A program made the position numbers and the translations under genes. 22,362 nt of DNA from a virus: IMG/VR virus record IMGVR_UViG_3300037343_000307, positions 1-22,362 of that record. The stretch is one strand, 5' to 3'. The notes beneath the pieces were generated by a model, which did no database searches, had not been told where the DNA came from, and saw only the letters and a list, made by a program, of their open reading frames with translations. Positions 13,901 to 20,441 of the stretch are shown piece after piece; position 1 is the stretch's first letter; every line of letters begins with the position of its first letter.

Positions 13901-15940
13901 TCAATCCCTCATGAAGTTCGGTGTGTAAGCCCGGCGTTTTCGCCGTGGCGTCGTTGGTGTTCCGGCCTTTGGCGCGGTCGGAGCCTCTGATGGTGCCGGA
14001 GTTGCCAGAGGCATCTGATGCTTGGTCTCCACCCCGGCCTGTTCTTCCAGCCGTCGCCAGGTTGCCTCATCCCAGCGATCCGCGCCCATGATCCACGCCG
14101 CCGCCCGGGCATAAACCCGGCAGTCCAGCGCCTCGTTACGTTCGCGCATTTTCTGCCATTCGGGGTGGCTGTAACCGCGCTTGTTGCGCACGGTGACGAG
14201 CTGTTCGGCGACCAGCTGCTTCAACCATTCGGTGTCGATCCAGTCGGGCAGGTGGACGGTGCCGGGGGCATCGAGCGCACCCAGCGCCCGGTCCTCGTCC
14301 GAGGGCCGTTCCAGCCGCAGGAAGCGGTAGGTCTCGGTTTTGAAGGTTGCCGTCGCCACCGACCAGAGCCGCGCGCCCCGGCGCAGACGTTTGCCGCCGA
14401 TGGTGGCATCGACGAAGGTCGGGCCCGACACCGGCGTGGCTCGGTTGAACCCTTCCAAGCCCTTGATCGGCGAGACCTGGTCGAACCCTTGTTTTCTTGC
14501 CCATGCATAAACAGCCGGGGCCTCGTATCCAGTGTCGATGGCCAGCTTGGCGATCACCATCACCGCACCATTGGTGCAAGCCCACGTCTGCCCCAGCAGG
14601 GCCGTCAACTTATCCCAGCACTGCGGATCGTCGGGACCGCCCGCGATGACGATGTGATCGACCAGCCAGCTTGTCCTGTCTCGGCCCCAAGCCCAGACGT
14701 CGACCTCAATGCGGTCCTTCTGCACATCGACACCGGCAGTCAGGAACAGACCACCTTCGGGGATTTGCACCCCGCCATAGGCTTCGCGCCGTTCCGCCAG
14801 CCGCTGCCATTCCGGCGCATCGCCAGACTCGACCCATGTCTCGCCCAGCAGTGTGTTGCGCGCGGCGCGCAGCATCTCCTCGGAGCCTTGGGCAGCCAGC
14901 CAGTCCCGCGCGATCTGCTGCCAGCTTTTCCAGCCTAGCGGCGAATAGAGCGCCGAGATGTGGAAGCCGATGGAATGTGGATCAACTGAGGTCGCCGTCG
15001 CCCGCCACTCTCCTGCCGCCAGCATTTGCGTCTTGTGATGCTCGGCGATGGGCTTCTCGCACCCCTCGCAATGGTATGCCGCCGTGTCGGGCCGCCCCTT
15101 GTCCCAGCGCAGGCGCTCAAACTGCAGCCACTGCATTGCGCCGCAATTTGGGCAGGGCACGAAGTAGCGGCGCTGGTCCGATGCCTCATATTCGCGCTCG
15201 ATCCGGCTGATGCCCCGGATGGTCGGCGTCGAGACCATGAACACCTTGCGACGGTGCGAGAAAGTGGTGGTCCGCGCCTCCGCCAGCGTGACCGGATCGC
15301 CTTCCTCGTCGGCCGATGCGGGATAAGCATCGACCTCGTCGAGGAAAATGTAGCGCGCAGGCATTGAGCGCAGGCCGGTGGCGCTGTTGGCCCCGGTCAG
15401 CACCAGAATGCCGCCTTGAAATTCCTTCGACAGCATCGAGTTTCCCGCATCGCGCGACCGGGCGGGGTTGACCAGCGCACGCAGCACTGGGCTTTCCGAG
15501 ATCAGCGGGTCCAGCCGCCCGCGCGAGGTGCGTTTGGCCATTTCCACCGTGGGCAATACTGCCAACATCGGCCCTGGCGCGTGGTGGATCACAAAGCCGA
15601 TCCAGTTATTGCCAGCCTCTGTTGCGCCAACCTGTGCGGCTTTCATGAACGAGATGCGCTGCGCCGGATGGCGCGGCGACAGCGCATCCATGATTTCGCG
15701 CAGATAGGGCGCTCGCGCGGTGCGATATCGCCCCGGTTCGGCCGCAGTACGCGACGACAGCCAGCGATGCGCATCCGCCCATTCCGACACCGTCAGATCA
15801 GGATCCGTGCGCATGCCTTTGCGCCAGCTGCGCAAGATATCCTCGGCCCCATCAAACCCCAGATCGAGGTCTGCGGTCAGGTCATCGTTATCCGAGGCTG
15901 ACCCTGAGATCGGCGAGGGCTTCGAGGTGCTGTCTGACAT
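13901..15940 (-). CDS. A: Terminase large subunit, GpA family
   Basis: 679 residues from ATG at 15940. The frame is open to 15976, but those twelve residues lie deep in the small terminase gene. Domains: an N-terminal leader, VSEWADAHRWL (about 51-61), the packaging ATPase with a Walker A-like KAAQVGATEAG near 100-110 and Walker B YIFLDEVDAYP near 197-207 (Asp201-Glu202), a zinc-ribbon-like pair CPNC ... CEGC, and the C-terminal nuclease with AGVDVQKDRIEVDVWAWG and AIDTGYEAPAVYAW carrying candidate metal-binding Asp residues. Pfam GpA family, as in lambda. It docks on the portal, pumps DNA, and in lambda-like phages cuts cos ends. It overlaps the small terminase by 53 bases. The basic C-terminus (RRKRRAYTPNFMRD) probably mediates portal contact. 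Confidence 0.95.
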   Translation of the reverse strand: MSDSTSKPSPISGSASDNDDLTADLDLGFDGAEDILRSWRKGMRTDPDLTVSEWADAHRWLSSRTAAEPGRYRTARAPYLREIMDALSPRHPAQRISFMKAAQVGATEAGNNWIGFVIHHAPGPMLAVLPTVEMAKRTSRGRLDPLISESPVLRALVNPARSRDAGNSMLSKEFQGGILVLTGANSATGLRSMPARYIFLDEVDAYPASADEEGDPVTLAEARTTTFSHRRKVFMVSTPTIRGISRIEREYEASDQRRYFVPCPNCGAMQWLQFERLRWDKGRPDTAAYHCEGCEKPIAEHHKTQMLAAGEWRATATSVDPHSIGFHISALYSPLGWKSWQQIARDWLAAQGSEEMLRAARNTLLGETWVESGDAPEWQRLAERREAYGGVQIPEGGLFLTAGVDVQKDRIEVDVWAWGRDRTSWLVDHIVIAGGPDDPQCWDKLTALLGQTWACTNGAVMVIAKLAIDTGYEAPAVYAWARKQGFDQVSPIKGLEGFNRATPVSGPTFVDATIGGKRLRRGARLWSVATATFKTETYRFLRLERPSDEDRALGALDAPGTVHLPDWIDTEWLKQLVAEQLVTVRNKRGYSHPEWQKMRERNEALDCRVYARAAAWIMGADRWDEATWRRLEEQAGVETKHQMPLATPAPSEAPTAPKAGTPTTPRRKRRAYTPNFMRD

Positions 15941-16427
15941 GGGCTTCCAACACCCTCTGCAGGATCGCGGCCTCAATGATCACCGGTGTTCCGGTGTGTT
16001 TTTCCACTCCCAAAGCCACTTCCGCCGCCATCAATGCCGCCACCCTGCTGGGCCACGTCACCCATGTGTCGCGTTCCTGCCGCGCAAGGCGAAAGACCAG
16101 TGCCTCAGCCCGGGCGCGGTCGACCAACGTGCCCTTCTTCTTCTGGATGCCAAGTTGCTTGTCCTGCGCCTGGTAGACCGTCAGCGCGGTGCGGGCCTTC
16201 AGATAGGACGAGCTGTCGGCGGGGCCGCTGAAACTGCTATCGCCGCCGCCGGTGCTGCGCCGCTGCTGGTCGGGGTCGGTCATGTCGGCCCGCCGTACAT
16301 CGGACGCCGCCGCGTTGATCGACCCGTCGCTGTAGACCACCAGCCGACTGGCCTTGCGTGCCTTCTGGATCGCCCCGCGTGACAGGCCGGTATGGGCGGA
16401 ATACTCGCGTTCGGACATACCTTCCAT
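15888..16427 (-). CDS. Terminase small subunit, Nu1-like DNA recognition protein
   Basis: 179 residues. The N-terminus looks like a winged helix-turn-helix (MSEREYSAHTGLSRGAIQKARKASRL region, then a short wing VVYSDGSINAAAS), comparable in outline with lambda Nu1. The middle and C-terminus are helical (LKARTALTVYQAQDKQLGIQ, RAEALVFRLARQERDTWVTW, and the multimerisation-type helix ILQRVLEAHVRQHLEALADL). It is the first gene of the late operon and overlaps the large subunit by 53 bases. Start at ATG 16427 (Met1), with Met4 at 16418 as alternative; a GAGG sits about 15 bases before the first ATG, rather far. It would bind the packaging start site and direct the large subunit. Identity is by position and architecture. 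Confidence 0.82.
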   Translation of the reverse strand: MEGMSEREYSAHTGLSRGAIQKARKASRLVVYSDGSINAAASDVRRADMTDPDQQRRSTGGGDSSFSGPADSSSYLKARTALTVYQAQDKQLGIQKKKGTLVDRARAEALVFRLARQERDTWVTWPSRVAALMAAEVALGVEKHTGTPVIIEAAILQRVLEAHVRQHLEALADLRVSLG

Positions 16428-16567
16428 GACGATTGCATTAACCTCAAGATATTGTAATTAAATGGAAATAGCGATATTATTCAGTTGATTACACTCCGCG
16501 ATAGAGCGATTCATGGTGCGAGGCAAACGGGTGCATCGCACCCCTTACATGAGGATCGGAGGCCACC
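16428..16567. promoter_or_regulatory. Divergent AT-rich control region between late operon and plus-strand small genes
   Basis: 140 bases with no gene, conspicuously AT-rich between 16440 and 16495 in a GC-rich window. Both gene blocks start here, so promoters for both are expected. The minus strand holds TACAAT (16456-16451), a possible -10, without a good -35; on the plus strand TTGATT (16485-16490) lacks a good -10. A phage activator or operator site is possible. Since it borders the small terminase it may also contain the packaging start. Confidence 0.45.
16515..16542. repeat. Inverted repeat GGTGCGA ... TCGCACC
   Basis: Seven-base perfect arms GGTGCGA (16515-16521) and TCGCACC (16536-16542), with a further GGTGC (16530-16534) that can also pair with GCACC (16538-16542) over a 3-nt loop. 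It lies just upstream of the ribosome site of the first plus-strand gene. The position suits an operator, a leader hairpin, or a terminase-binding element. Confidence 0.6.
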
Positions 16568-16786
16568 ATGCGCGCACAGGAAAAGATGGGACACAGCTCG
16601 ATGAGCGACGGATGGCGGGGTCACACCAGTCCCGCGCAAGAGCGGGTGAACTGGGTGATGGATGAAGTCATGTCGGGGCGGATGAGCCAGGCCGACGGGA
16701 TGGTCGAGATGGCACGCGCCCACGAGATGATGCGCGAGGAAGCCTGCGCGCGCACGACCCACCCTGAGCACCGCTGGGAGGAGTGA
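16568..16786 (+). CDS. Small hypothetical protein, first gene of plus-strand cluster
   Basis: 72 residues, unrecognised. It is methionine-rich (ten Met), with a helical middle (AQERVNWVMDEVMSGRMSQADGMVEMARAHEMMRE) and no transmembrane segment; Cys60 is single. A strong ribosome site (GGAGG) precedes the ATG and codon use matches the high-GC phage genes, supporting that it is real. The repeated Met-spaced helical pattern suggests an amphipathic helix that could pack as a dimer. The next gene starts three bases after its stop. Function unknown. Confidence 0.72.
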   Translation: MRAQEKMGHSSMSDGWRGHTSPAQERVNWVMDEVMSGRMSQADGMVEMARAHEMMREEACARTTHPEHRWEE

Positions 16787-16788
16787 TC

Positions 16789-16998
16789 ATGGCGAGCCGT
16801 AAAGCCAACACGACCGCCGCCCGCGATGCGCTGATCCTTGAGATCGCCCAGCGCCGGTTCTTCATCGAGACGCTGGAGACCCGCAATCGCGACCGGCTCG
16901 ACTTCCACGATGTGGCCGTCTGGGCGATCCGCGATGCGCTGGAAGAGGCCTTTGAAGCTGGCCGCAGCACTGGCACTGGCGCCGCAACCCAACCCTGA
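16789..16998 (+). CDS. DUF6900-like small protein
   Basis: 69 residues from ATG at 16789; a GTG six bases upstream also opens the frame, but GGGAGGAG lies at the correct distance before the ATG. The stretch FIETLETRNRDRLDFHDVAVWAIRDALEEAFEAGR is the recognisable core of the DUF6900 family (ETLETRN-x-DxLDFHDVAVW), found in phages, plasmids and integrative elements and of unknown role. The N-terminus is a helix with basic residues. It is placed directly after the Met-rich gene and 12 bases before the next one. No catalytic motif is known; the invariant Asp-Phe-His-Asp suggests a binding surface. The family name is from memory. Confidence 0.8.
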   Translation: MASRKANTTAARDALILEIAQRRFFIETLETRNRDRLDFHDVAVWAIRDALEEAFEAGRSTGTGAATQP

Positions 16999-17010
16999 AA
17001 GGACAAGATC

Positions 17011-17226
17011 ATGACCACCACCACCATCCGCATCGACATCGCCACGCTGCCCGACCATCTGGACCGTTCGCGCCTGAACAGCGTCGCCGCCGGTATCGAG
17101 GACGCGCTCAAAGAGGCAGGCGTCCGCGCCGACTGCTCGGACATCTTCTCGCACATCAAGATCGACCTGCCGACTGCGCAACTGGCCGCCGCCAGCGCCG
17201 TGCTGGTCGAGCTGCAGCTGATTTGA
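17011..17226 (+). CDS. Small hypothetical protein
   Basis: 71 residues with good AAAGGACA ribosome site. The pattern is beta-alpha-beta-like: MTTTTIRIDIATLPDHLD, a helix SRLNSVAAGIEDALKEAGV, then DCSDIFSHIKIDLPTAQLA and a last helix AAASAVLVELQLI. No family recognised. It has a single Cys (Cys42), and is small, soluble and acidic. It ends 11 bases before the ATG chosen for the next gene, so all four first genes form one cotranscribed unit. Confidence 0.7.
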   Translation: MTTTTIRIDIATLPDHLDRSRLNSVAAGIEDALKEAGVRADCSDIFSHIKIDLPTAQLAAASAVLVELQLI

Positions 17227-17237
17227 CGGGGGGCGAT

Positions 17238-17534
17238 ATGAGCACCCGGGCGCAGATCGCCATCCAGACCGGGCCCGACGAATGGGCGCATGTCTATGTC
17301 CACTTCGACGGCTATCCCGCCCATATGCTGCCCGCGCTGGCGCGCTGGAAGCCCGAAGACATCCTCGCCGCCCGAGAAATCCGGCAGGTCACGGCCGACG
17401 CGCTGGACCGCTTCATTCCGCCCCGCGCCCCGCGCATGCTGCCGCGTCCGACGCAGGAGTTTGCCCATCTTTATATGTGGATCGGCTGCCAATGGGTGAA
17501 CGTGGTGCCGAAGGCAGATGCGGAGAGAGTATAA
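17238..17534 (+). CDS. Hypothetical protein with MSTRAQIAI / VYVHFDGYP motif
   Basis: 98 residues from ATG 17238, preceded by GGGGGGCG; a TTG at 17223 opens the frame slightly earlier. MSTRAQIAIQTGPDEWAHVY and VHFDGYPAHMLPALARW resemble a small phage/plasmid family whose members begin MxTRAxIAI and carry an HFDGYP motif; I do not know its function. Two Trp-rich segments near the end (FAHLYMWIGCQWVNVVP) suggest a compact beta domain. Some unrelated-looking proteins in large phages share this signature, so it may bind nucleotide or nucleic acid, but that is a guess. It ends before a 103-base gap. Confidence 0.72.
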   Translation: MSTRAQIAIQTGPDEWAHVYVHFDGYPAHMLPALARWKPEDILAAREIRQVTADALDRFIPPRAPRMLPRPTQEFAHLYMWIGCQWVNVVPKADAERV

Positions 17535-17637
17535 TCAGAAAGCACTGATATTGCTCGTTATTGCCTACACTAACCACCCCGCCAGAGCGATGGTGATTAC
17601 ACCAAAACGATGCAACTCACCGAAGGACGACCAAGCC
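17535..17637. other. Intergenic gap with short palindrome
   Basis: The only gap larger than 15 bases inside the first six plus-strand genes, with lower GC than its surroundings. It holds TGGTG-ATTA-CACCA (17591-17604), a perfect 5-bp arm palindrome which might be a protein-binding site for a second promoter. No convincing -35/-10 pair is seen. The base composition could also mark the junction of two acquired segments. Confidence 0.4.
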
Positions 17638-17865
17638 ATGACCACCCGCCGCGCGACCGACAACACCAAAGCCCTCGACGCCTTCATGACCACCAAGTCC
17701 CAGATCGACGCGATTCTGGAGCGGTTGAAGGCCCTGAGCGATGACCAGTTCAACACCCACCCCGGCGAGATCAATTGGGGCGACGTTGGCTCCCTGAACC
17801 ACTACGCCAGCTTGCTGAGCCAGATCACCGACAGCGCCTTCAAGGAGGGCGAACATGCCGCTTGA
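17638..17865 (+). CDS. Small hypothetical protein
   Basis: 75 residues from ATG 17638 with GAAGGACG ahead; the frame is open further back but only across the gap. The sequence is a pair of helices: NTKALDAFMTTKSQIDAILERLKALSDD, then a loop with THPGEINWGDVGSLNHYASLLSQITDSAF. The Asn-Trp-Gly-Asp-Val-Gly-Ser-Leu loop is the most distinctive part and resembles a recurrent short motif in alphaproteobacterial plasmid/phage proteins. No known family assigned. It overlaps the next gene by 11 bases, indicating coupled translation. Confidence 0.72.
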   Translation: MTTRRATDNTKALDAFMTTKSQIDAILERLKALSDDQFNTHPGEINWGDVGSLNHYASLLSQITDSAFKEGEHAA

Positions 17866-18079
17866 TCCCGCCCAGCGCCACCAGATCGAACAGGACGCGA
17901 TCACCGCCGCGTGGGAGGCCGAACGTCTCGTTGCCTGCGACGATGCCATCGCCTTGCTGCGCGAAATCGCCGATCTGGAACGCGACGACGATGGTGATGT
18001 GATCATCGGGACCGATGCCGATGGCCAGAATGACCTCATGTCCCGCATCACTGCTTTCCTTGCCACCCACGACCAATAG
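17855..18079 (+). CDS. Small acidic hypothetical protein
   Basis: 74 residues with an AAGGAGGGCGAAC leader, starting inside the previous gene. Helical first part (QRHQIEQDAITAAWEAERLVACDDAIALLREIADLE) then an acidic turn (RDDDGDVIIGTDADG) and a last helix. The Asp-rich turn could look like a calcium-binding loop, but this is likely coincidental. Unknown function. It lies between the previous small gene and the DUF3489-like gene with a 12-base gap carrying AGGAGG. Confidence 0.7.
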   Translation: MPLDPAQRHQIEQDAITAAWEAERLVACDDAIALLREIADLERDDDGDVIIGTDADGQNDLMSRITAFLATHDQ

Positions 18080-18091
18080 GAGGAACCTGCC

Positions 18092-18625
18092 ATGACGAAA
18101 CTCACCGAAACCCAGACTATCATCCTCAATGCCGGGGCCCAGCGCCCCGAGAACATTGCCCTGCCGCTGCCGAAGGGGTTGCACGGTGCAGCGGCGAAGA
18201 TGGCCGTCACCAAGATGATGGAACGCGGCTGGCTGCAGGAGGTCGACGCCAACCTGCGCCGGAATGAACCGCTCTGGCGCGAAACCGGCGATGGGCACGG
18301 CACGACGCTGGTGGTCACCGATGCCGGGTTGCTGGCCATCGGGATCGAACCGGTGGTCGTCAAGACCTTGGTCGCCATCCGCGAACATGCCGCAAAGGCA
18401 ACGCCACCGAAGCCGCCGACCCTGCGCCCCGGAACCAAGCAGGCGATGTTGATCGAGATGCTGCAGACCGATAAGGGTGCCACCATCGCCGAAATCGTCG
18501 CAGCGACCGACTGGATGTCGCACACGGCGAGGGGCGTGATTTCCGGGGTGCTGAAGAAGAAACTGGGGTTGGCGATCACTGCGACGAAGGTCGACGGCAG
18601 GGGATCGGTGTATCGGATCGGCTGA
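18092..18625 (+). CDS. DUF3489-domain protein with helix-turn-helix-like C-terminus, putative regulator
   Basis: 177 residues, ribosome site AGGAGGAA. N-terminal part (LTETQTIILNAGAQRPENIALPLP, then KMAVTKMMERGWLQEVDAN) resembles a winged-helix module. The C-terminal RPGTKQAMLIEMLQTDKGATIAEIVAATDWMSHTARGVISGVLKKKLGLAI has the DUF3489 layout, a winged-helix-like DNA-binding fold (ATIAEIVAATDW-x-HTARGVISG as the helix-turn-helix). The last residues VDGRGSVYRIG form a typical wing. In this position, at the end of a small-gene cluster with an inverted repeat in its control region, an autoregulator is a reasonable inference. The family has no proven function that I know of. Confidence 0.82.
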   Translation: MTKLTETQTIILNAGAQRPENIALPLPKGLHGAAAKMAVTKMMERGWLQEVDANLRRNEPLWRETGDGHGTTLVVTDAGLLAIGIEPVVVKTLVAIREHAAKATPPKPPTLRPGTKQAMLIEMLQTDKGATIAEIVAATDWMSHTARGVISGVLKKKLGLAITATKVDGRGSVYRIG

Positions 18626-18734
18626 GGTCGCGATGAGCTCGATGTGTCTGTGTTGTCGTGATGTCATTCATTTGCTATGAGACAATATAGCAGAACGCTG
18701 GGTCAACGGCGCTGCTTATCCGAAAGTTTTAATT

Positions 18735-18983
18735 ATGACACTTTTGAAGTTGGCTGCATATGAGCAGCCGCTTAAGTGGGCAGCCCTATTGCTAGGCCTG
18801 TTTAGCACGGTTTCCATCGTTCAGGATTGGCAATTGGCGGCTATGATGTTTGGCTTACCATTTTGCTTGATCTGGGTTTTCTGCGGCTGGCTCCGGACAG
18901 AGCCTCAGCTGAAACACATCAATGTAATCTTCTCAGCTCTCTATGTGTATGGGATATTTCGATACTTCTTCATCAACGCCTAA
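18735..18983 (+). CDS. Small membrane protein with about three transmembrane helices
   Basis: 82 residues, low-GC codon use unlike its neighbours. Hydrophobic segments at about 14-30, 34-53 (GLPFCLIWVFCGW) and 61-80 (HINVIFSALYVYGIFRYFF); short Arg/Lys-bearing loop between the second and third (RTEPQLK). No signal peptide cleavage site is visible. Length and topology would fit a holin, but no endolysin or spanin gene is adjacent. A small moron membrane protein affecting the host envelope is as likely. No clear Shine-Dalgarno; 109 bases separate it from the DUF3489 gene, so it may have its own promoter. Confidence 0.55.
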   Translation: MTLLKLAAYEQPLKWAALLLGLFSTVSIVQDWQLAAMMFGLPFCLIWVFCGWLRTEPQLKHINVIFSALYVYGIFRYFFINA

Positions 18984-19103
18984 CAGCGCCAGAGGCCGTA
19001 ACGCCCGATCTTCTGTTTGTTTGTCCGGTTTTGTAACTCAGGTTGCGCGAGGTAAAGGCCGCTTGGTCCGCACAGCAGACATCGGCGGTCTTCTTCAGCA
19101 GAG
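18984..19103. other. Convergent intergenic gap
   Basis: 120 bases between the end of the plus-strand cluster and the end of the methyltransferase gene on the minus strand. I see no gene and no convincing hairpin followed by a T-run in either direction. Its GC is intermediate. Overlapping terminators or transcript read-through between convergent units cannot be judged here. Confidence 0.4.
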
Positions 19104-20441
19104 TCACTTTGGGACGACCGTTGCCACCCTCCCCGTTGCCACCCTCCCCGTCGCCATCTCCCACCGGCGCACAGCGACGTCGCAATAGACCGGGTCCAGC
19201 TCCATCGCGAAACAGCGCCGTCCAGCGCGTTCTGCGGCGACCAGTTGGGTGCCGGAACCGCAGAACGGCTCATAGATCAGGTCGCCGGGATCCGAAAACG
19301 CCGTCAGCATTGCCTCGACTAGTGCAACCGGGAACACGGCCGGGTGCGATCCGGCTGCTCCCAGCCCACCCTTGTGGCGCATGATGCGGAAAACCGAGTC
19401 TGGGATGCGGTGGCTTTGGATTGCGTTGCCGGTGCCGGTTTTGGCGTGGACGGTGCCGTCGGCGCCGCGCAGCCCACCGCCGCCGAGGGTTTCGCCTGCG
19501 TGCTTGGACGGGACTGTCTTGTGCGGTTTGCGGGGCGCGCGGTTGAAGTGGAAAATGAACTCGTGCGACGGGGCCAGGCGGCCGTTCCAGTCTCCCGGCA
19601 AGCCCGGGCCCTGATCCCACACATACCAGCCAAAGCGTCGCCAGCCAGAGGTGCGCATCCATTCCACCCATCCTTCCCAATAGGGCTGCCATTCGCTGTC
19701 GCGGTGCACGAGGCCGAGATTGACCAACAGCTGTGCGTCGGTGGTGACCGGTGCCGCGGCGAACACGCCCTGCATCAGCGCATCCCAATCGCCGATCTTT
19801 TCCTTTGCCGCGCCGTAATCGCGCTGCTGGGCATAGGGCGGCGAAGTGAACATCAGCGTCGTTTGATCGCCCTGCATCAGCTTGGCCACGGCGGCGGCAT
19901 CAGTCGCGTCGCCGCAGCAAAGCCGATGCTTGCCCAGCGCCCAGATATCGCCCGGCTTGGTGATGGGCTCAGTAGGTGGTTCGGGGATCGCATCGGCGTC
20001 GTCGTCGGAAATCGCCGGGCGGTCGTCGGCGTCAGCCAGCAGGGCGTCCAGTTCATCCTCGGGGATGCCAATCAGCCCGAGGTCGAAATCCTCGGCCAGC
20101 AGCGCCTGCAATTCTTGCAGCAGCAGTGCCTCATCCCAGCCACCCAGCTCGGTAAGCTTGTTGTCAGCGATCCGGTAAGCCCGGCGCTGCGCTTCGGTCA
20201 GATGACCGAGCACGATGACAGGCGCTTCCGTCAGCCCTAGGTGAGCGGCGGCCAGGATGCGACCGTGCCCCGCAATCAACTCGCCGTCGGCCGCCACCAG
20301 CACCGGCACGGTCCAGCCGAACTCGGCCATGCTGGCGGCGATCTTGGCGACTTGGTCGGCGTCGTGGGTCTTGGCGTTGCGGGCGTAGGGCTTCAGACGG
20401 GCCAGGGGCCAGTGTTCGATTTGGCCGGGCGGCATGATCAT
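19104..20441 (-). CDS. DNA methyltransferase with ParB-like N-terminal domain, TSPPY type (predicted m4C)
   Basis: 445 residues from ATG 20441, chosen since it overlaps the upstream stop as ATGA. Domain 1 (about 5-95) is ParB/Srx-like: RLKPYARNAKTH, VAKIAASMAEFGWTVPVLV, DGELIAGHGRILAA, RRAYRIADNKLTELG. Domain 2 is the catalytic beta-type methyltransferase: motif IV TSPPY (199-203) precedes motif I EPFCGSGTQ (391-399). Motif TSPPY is most often seen in N4-cytosine enzymes, motif I in AdoMet binding. The end carries repeated GRVAT units. It is the last gene of a three-gene unit with an unknown gene and a second, DPPY-type methyltransferase. No restriction endonuclease is visible nearby, so a protective or regulatory orphan methylase is inferred. 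Confidence 0.92.
   Translation of the reverse strand: MIMPPGQIEHWPLARLKPYARNAKTHDADQVAKIAASMAEFGWTVPVLVAADGELIAGHGRILAAAHLGLTEAPVIVLGHLTEAQRRAYRIADNKLTELGGWDEALLLQELQALLAEDFDLGLIGIPEDELDALLADADDRPAISDDDADAIPEPPTEPITKPGDIWALGKHRLCCGDATDAAAVAKLMQGDQTTLMFTSPPYAQQRDYGAAKEKIGDWDALMQGVFAAAPVTTDAQLLVNLGLVHRDSEWQPYWEGWVEWMRTSGWRRFGWYVWDQGPGLPGDWNGRLAPSHEFIFHFNRAPRKPHKTVPSKHAGETLGGGGLRGADGTVHAKTGTGNAIQSHRIPDSVFRIMRHKGGLGAAGSHPAVFPVALVEAMLTAFSDPGDLIYEPFCGSGTQLVAAERAGRRCFAMELDPVYCDVAVRRWEMATGRVATGRVATVVPK
19121..19150. repeat. 15-bp tandem repeat in the 3' end of the methyltransferase gene
   Basis: TTGCCACCCTCCCCG at 19121-19135 repeats exactly at 19136-19150, followed by a degenerate third copy (19151 onward). 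On the minus strand it encodes repeated Thr-Gly-Arg-Val-Ala. As a multiple of three it keeps the frame, so copy-number change would only lengthen the C-terminus. Confidence 0.85.

Noticed and set aside
17855-18079. Calcium-binding EF-hand-like loop in the acidic small protein
   Set aside because: The Asp-rich turn lacks a flanking helix-loop-helix with the required spacing and hydrophobic positions; acidic turns are common by chance.
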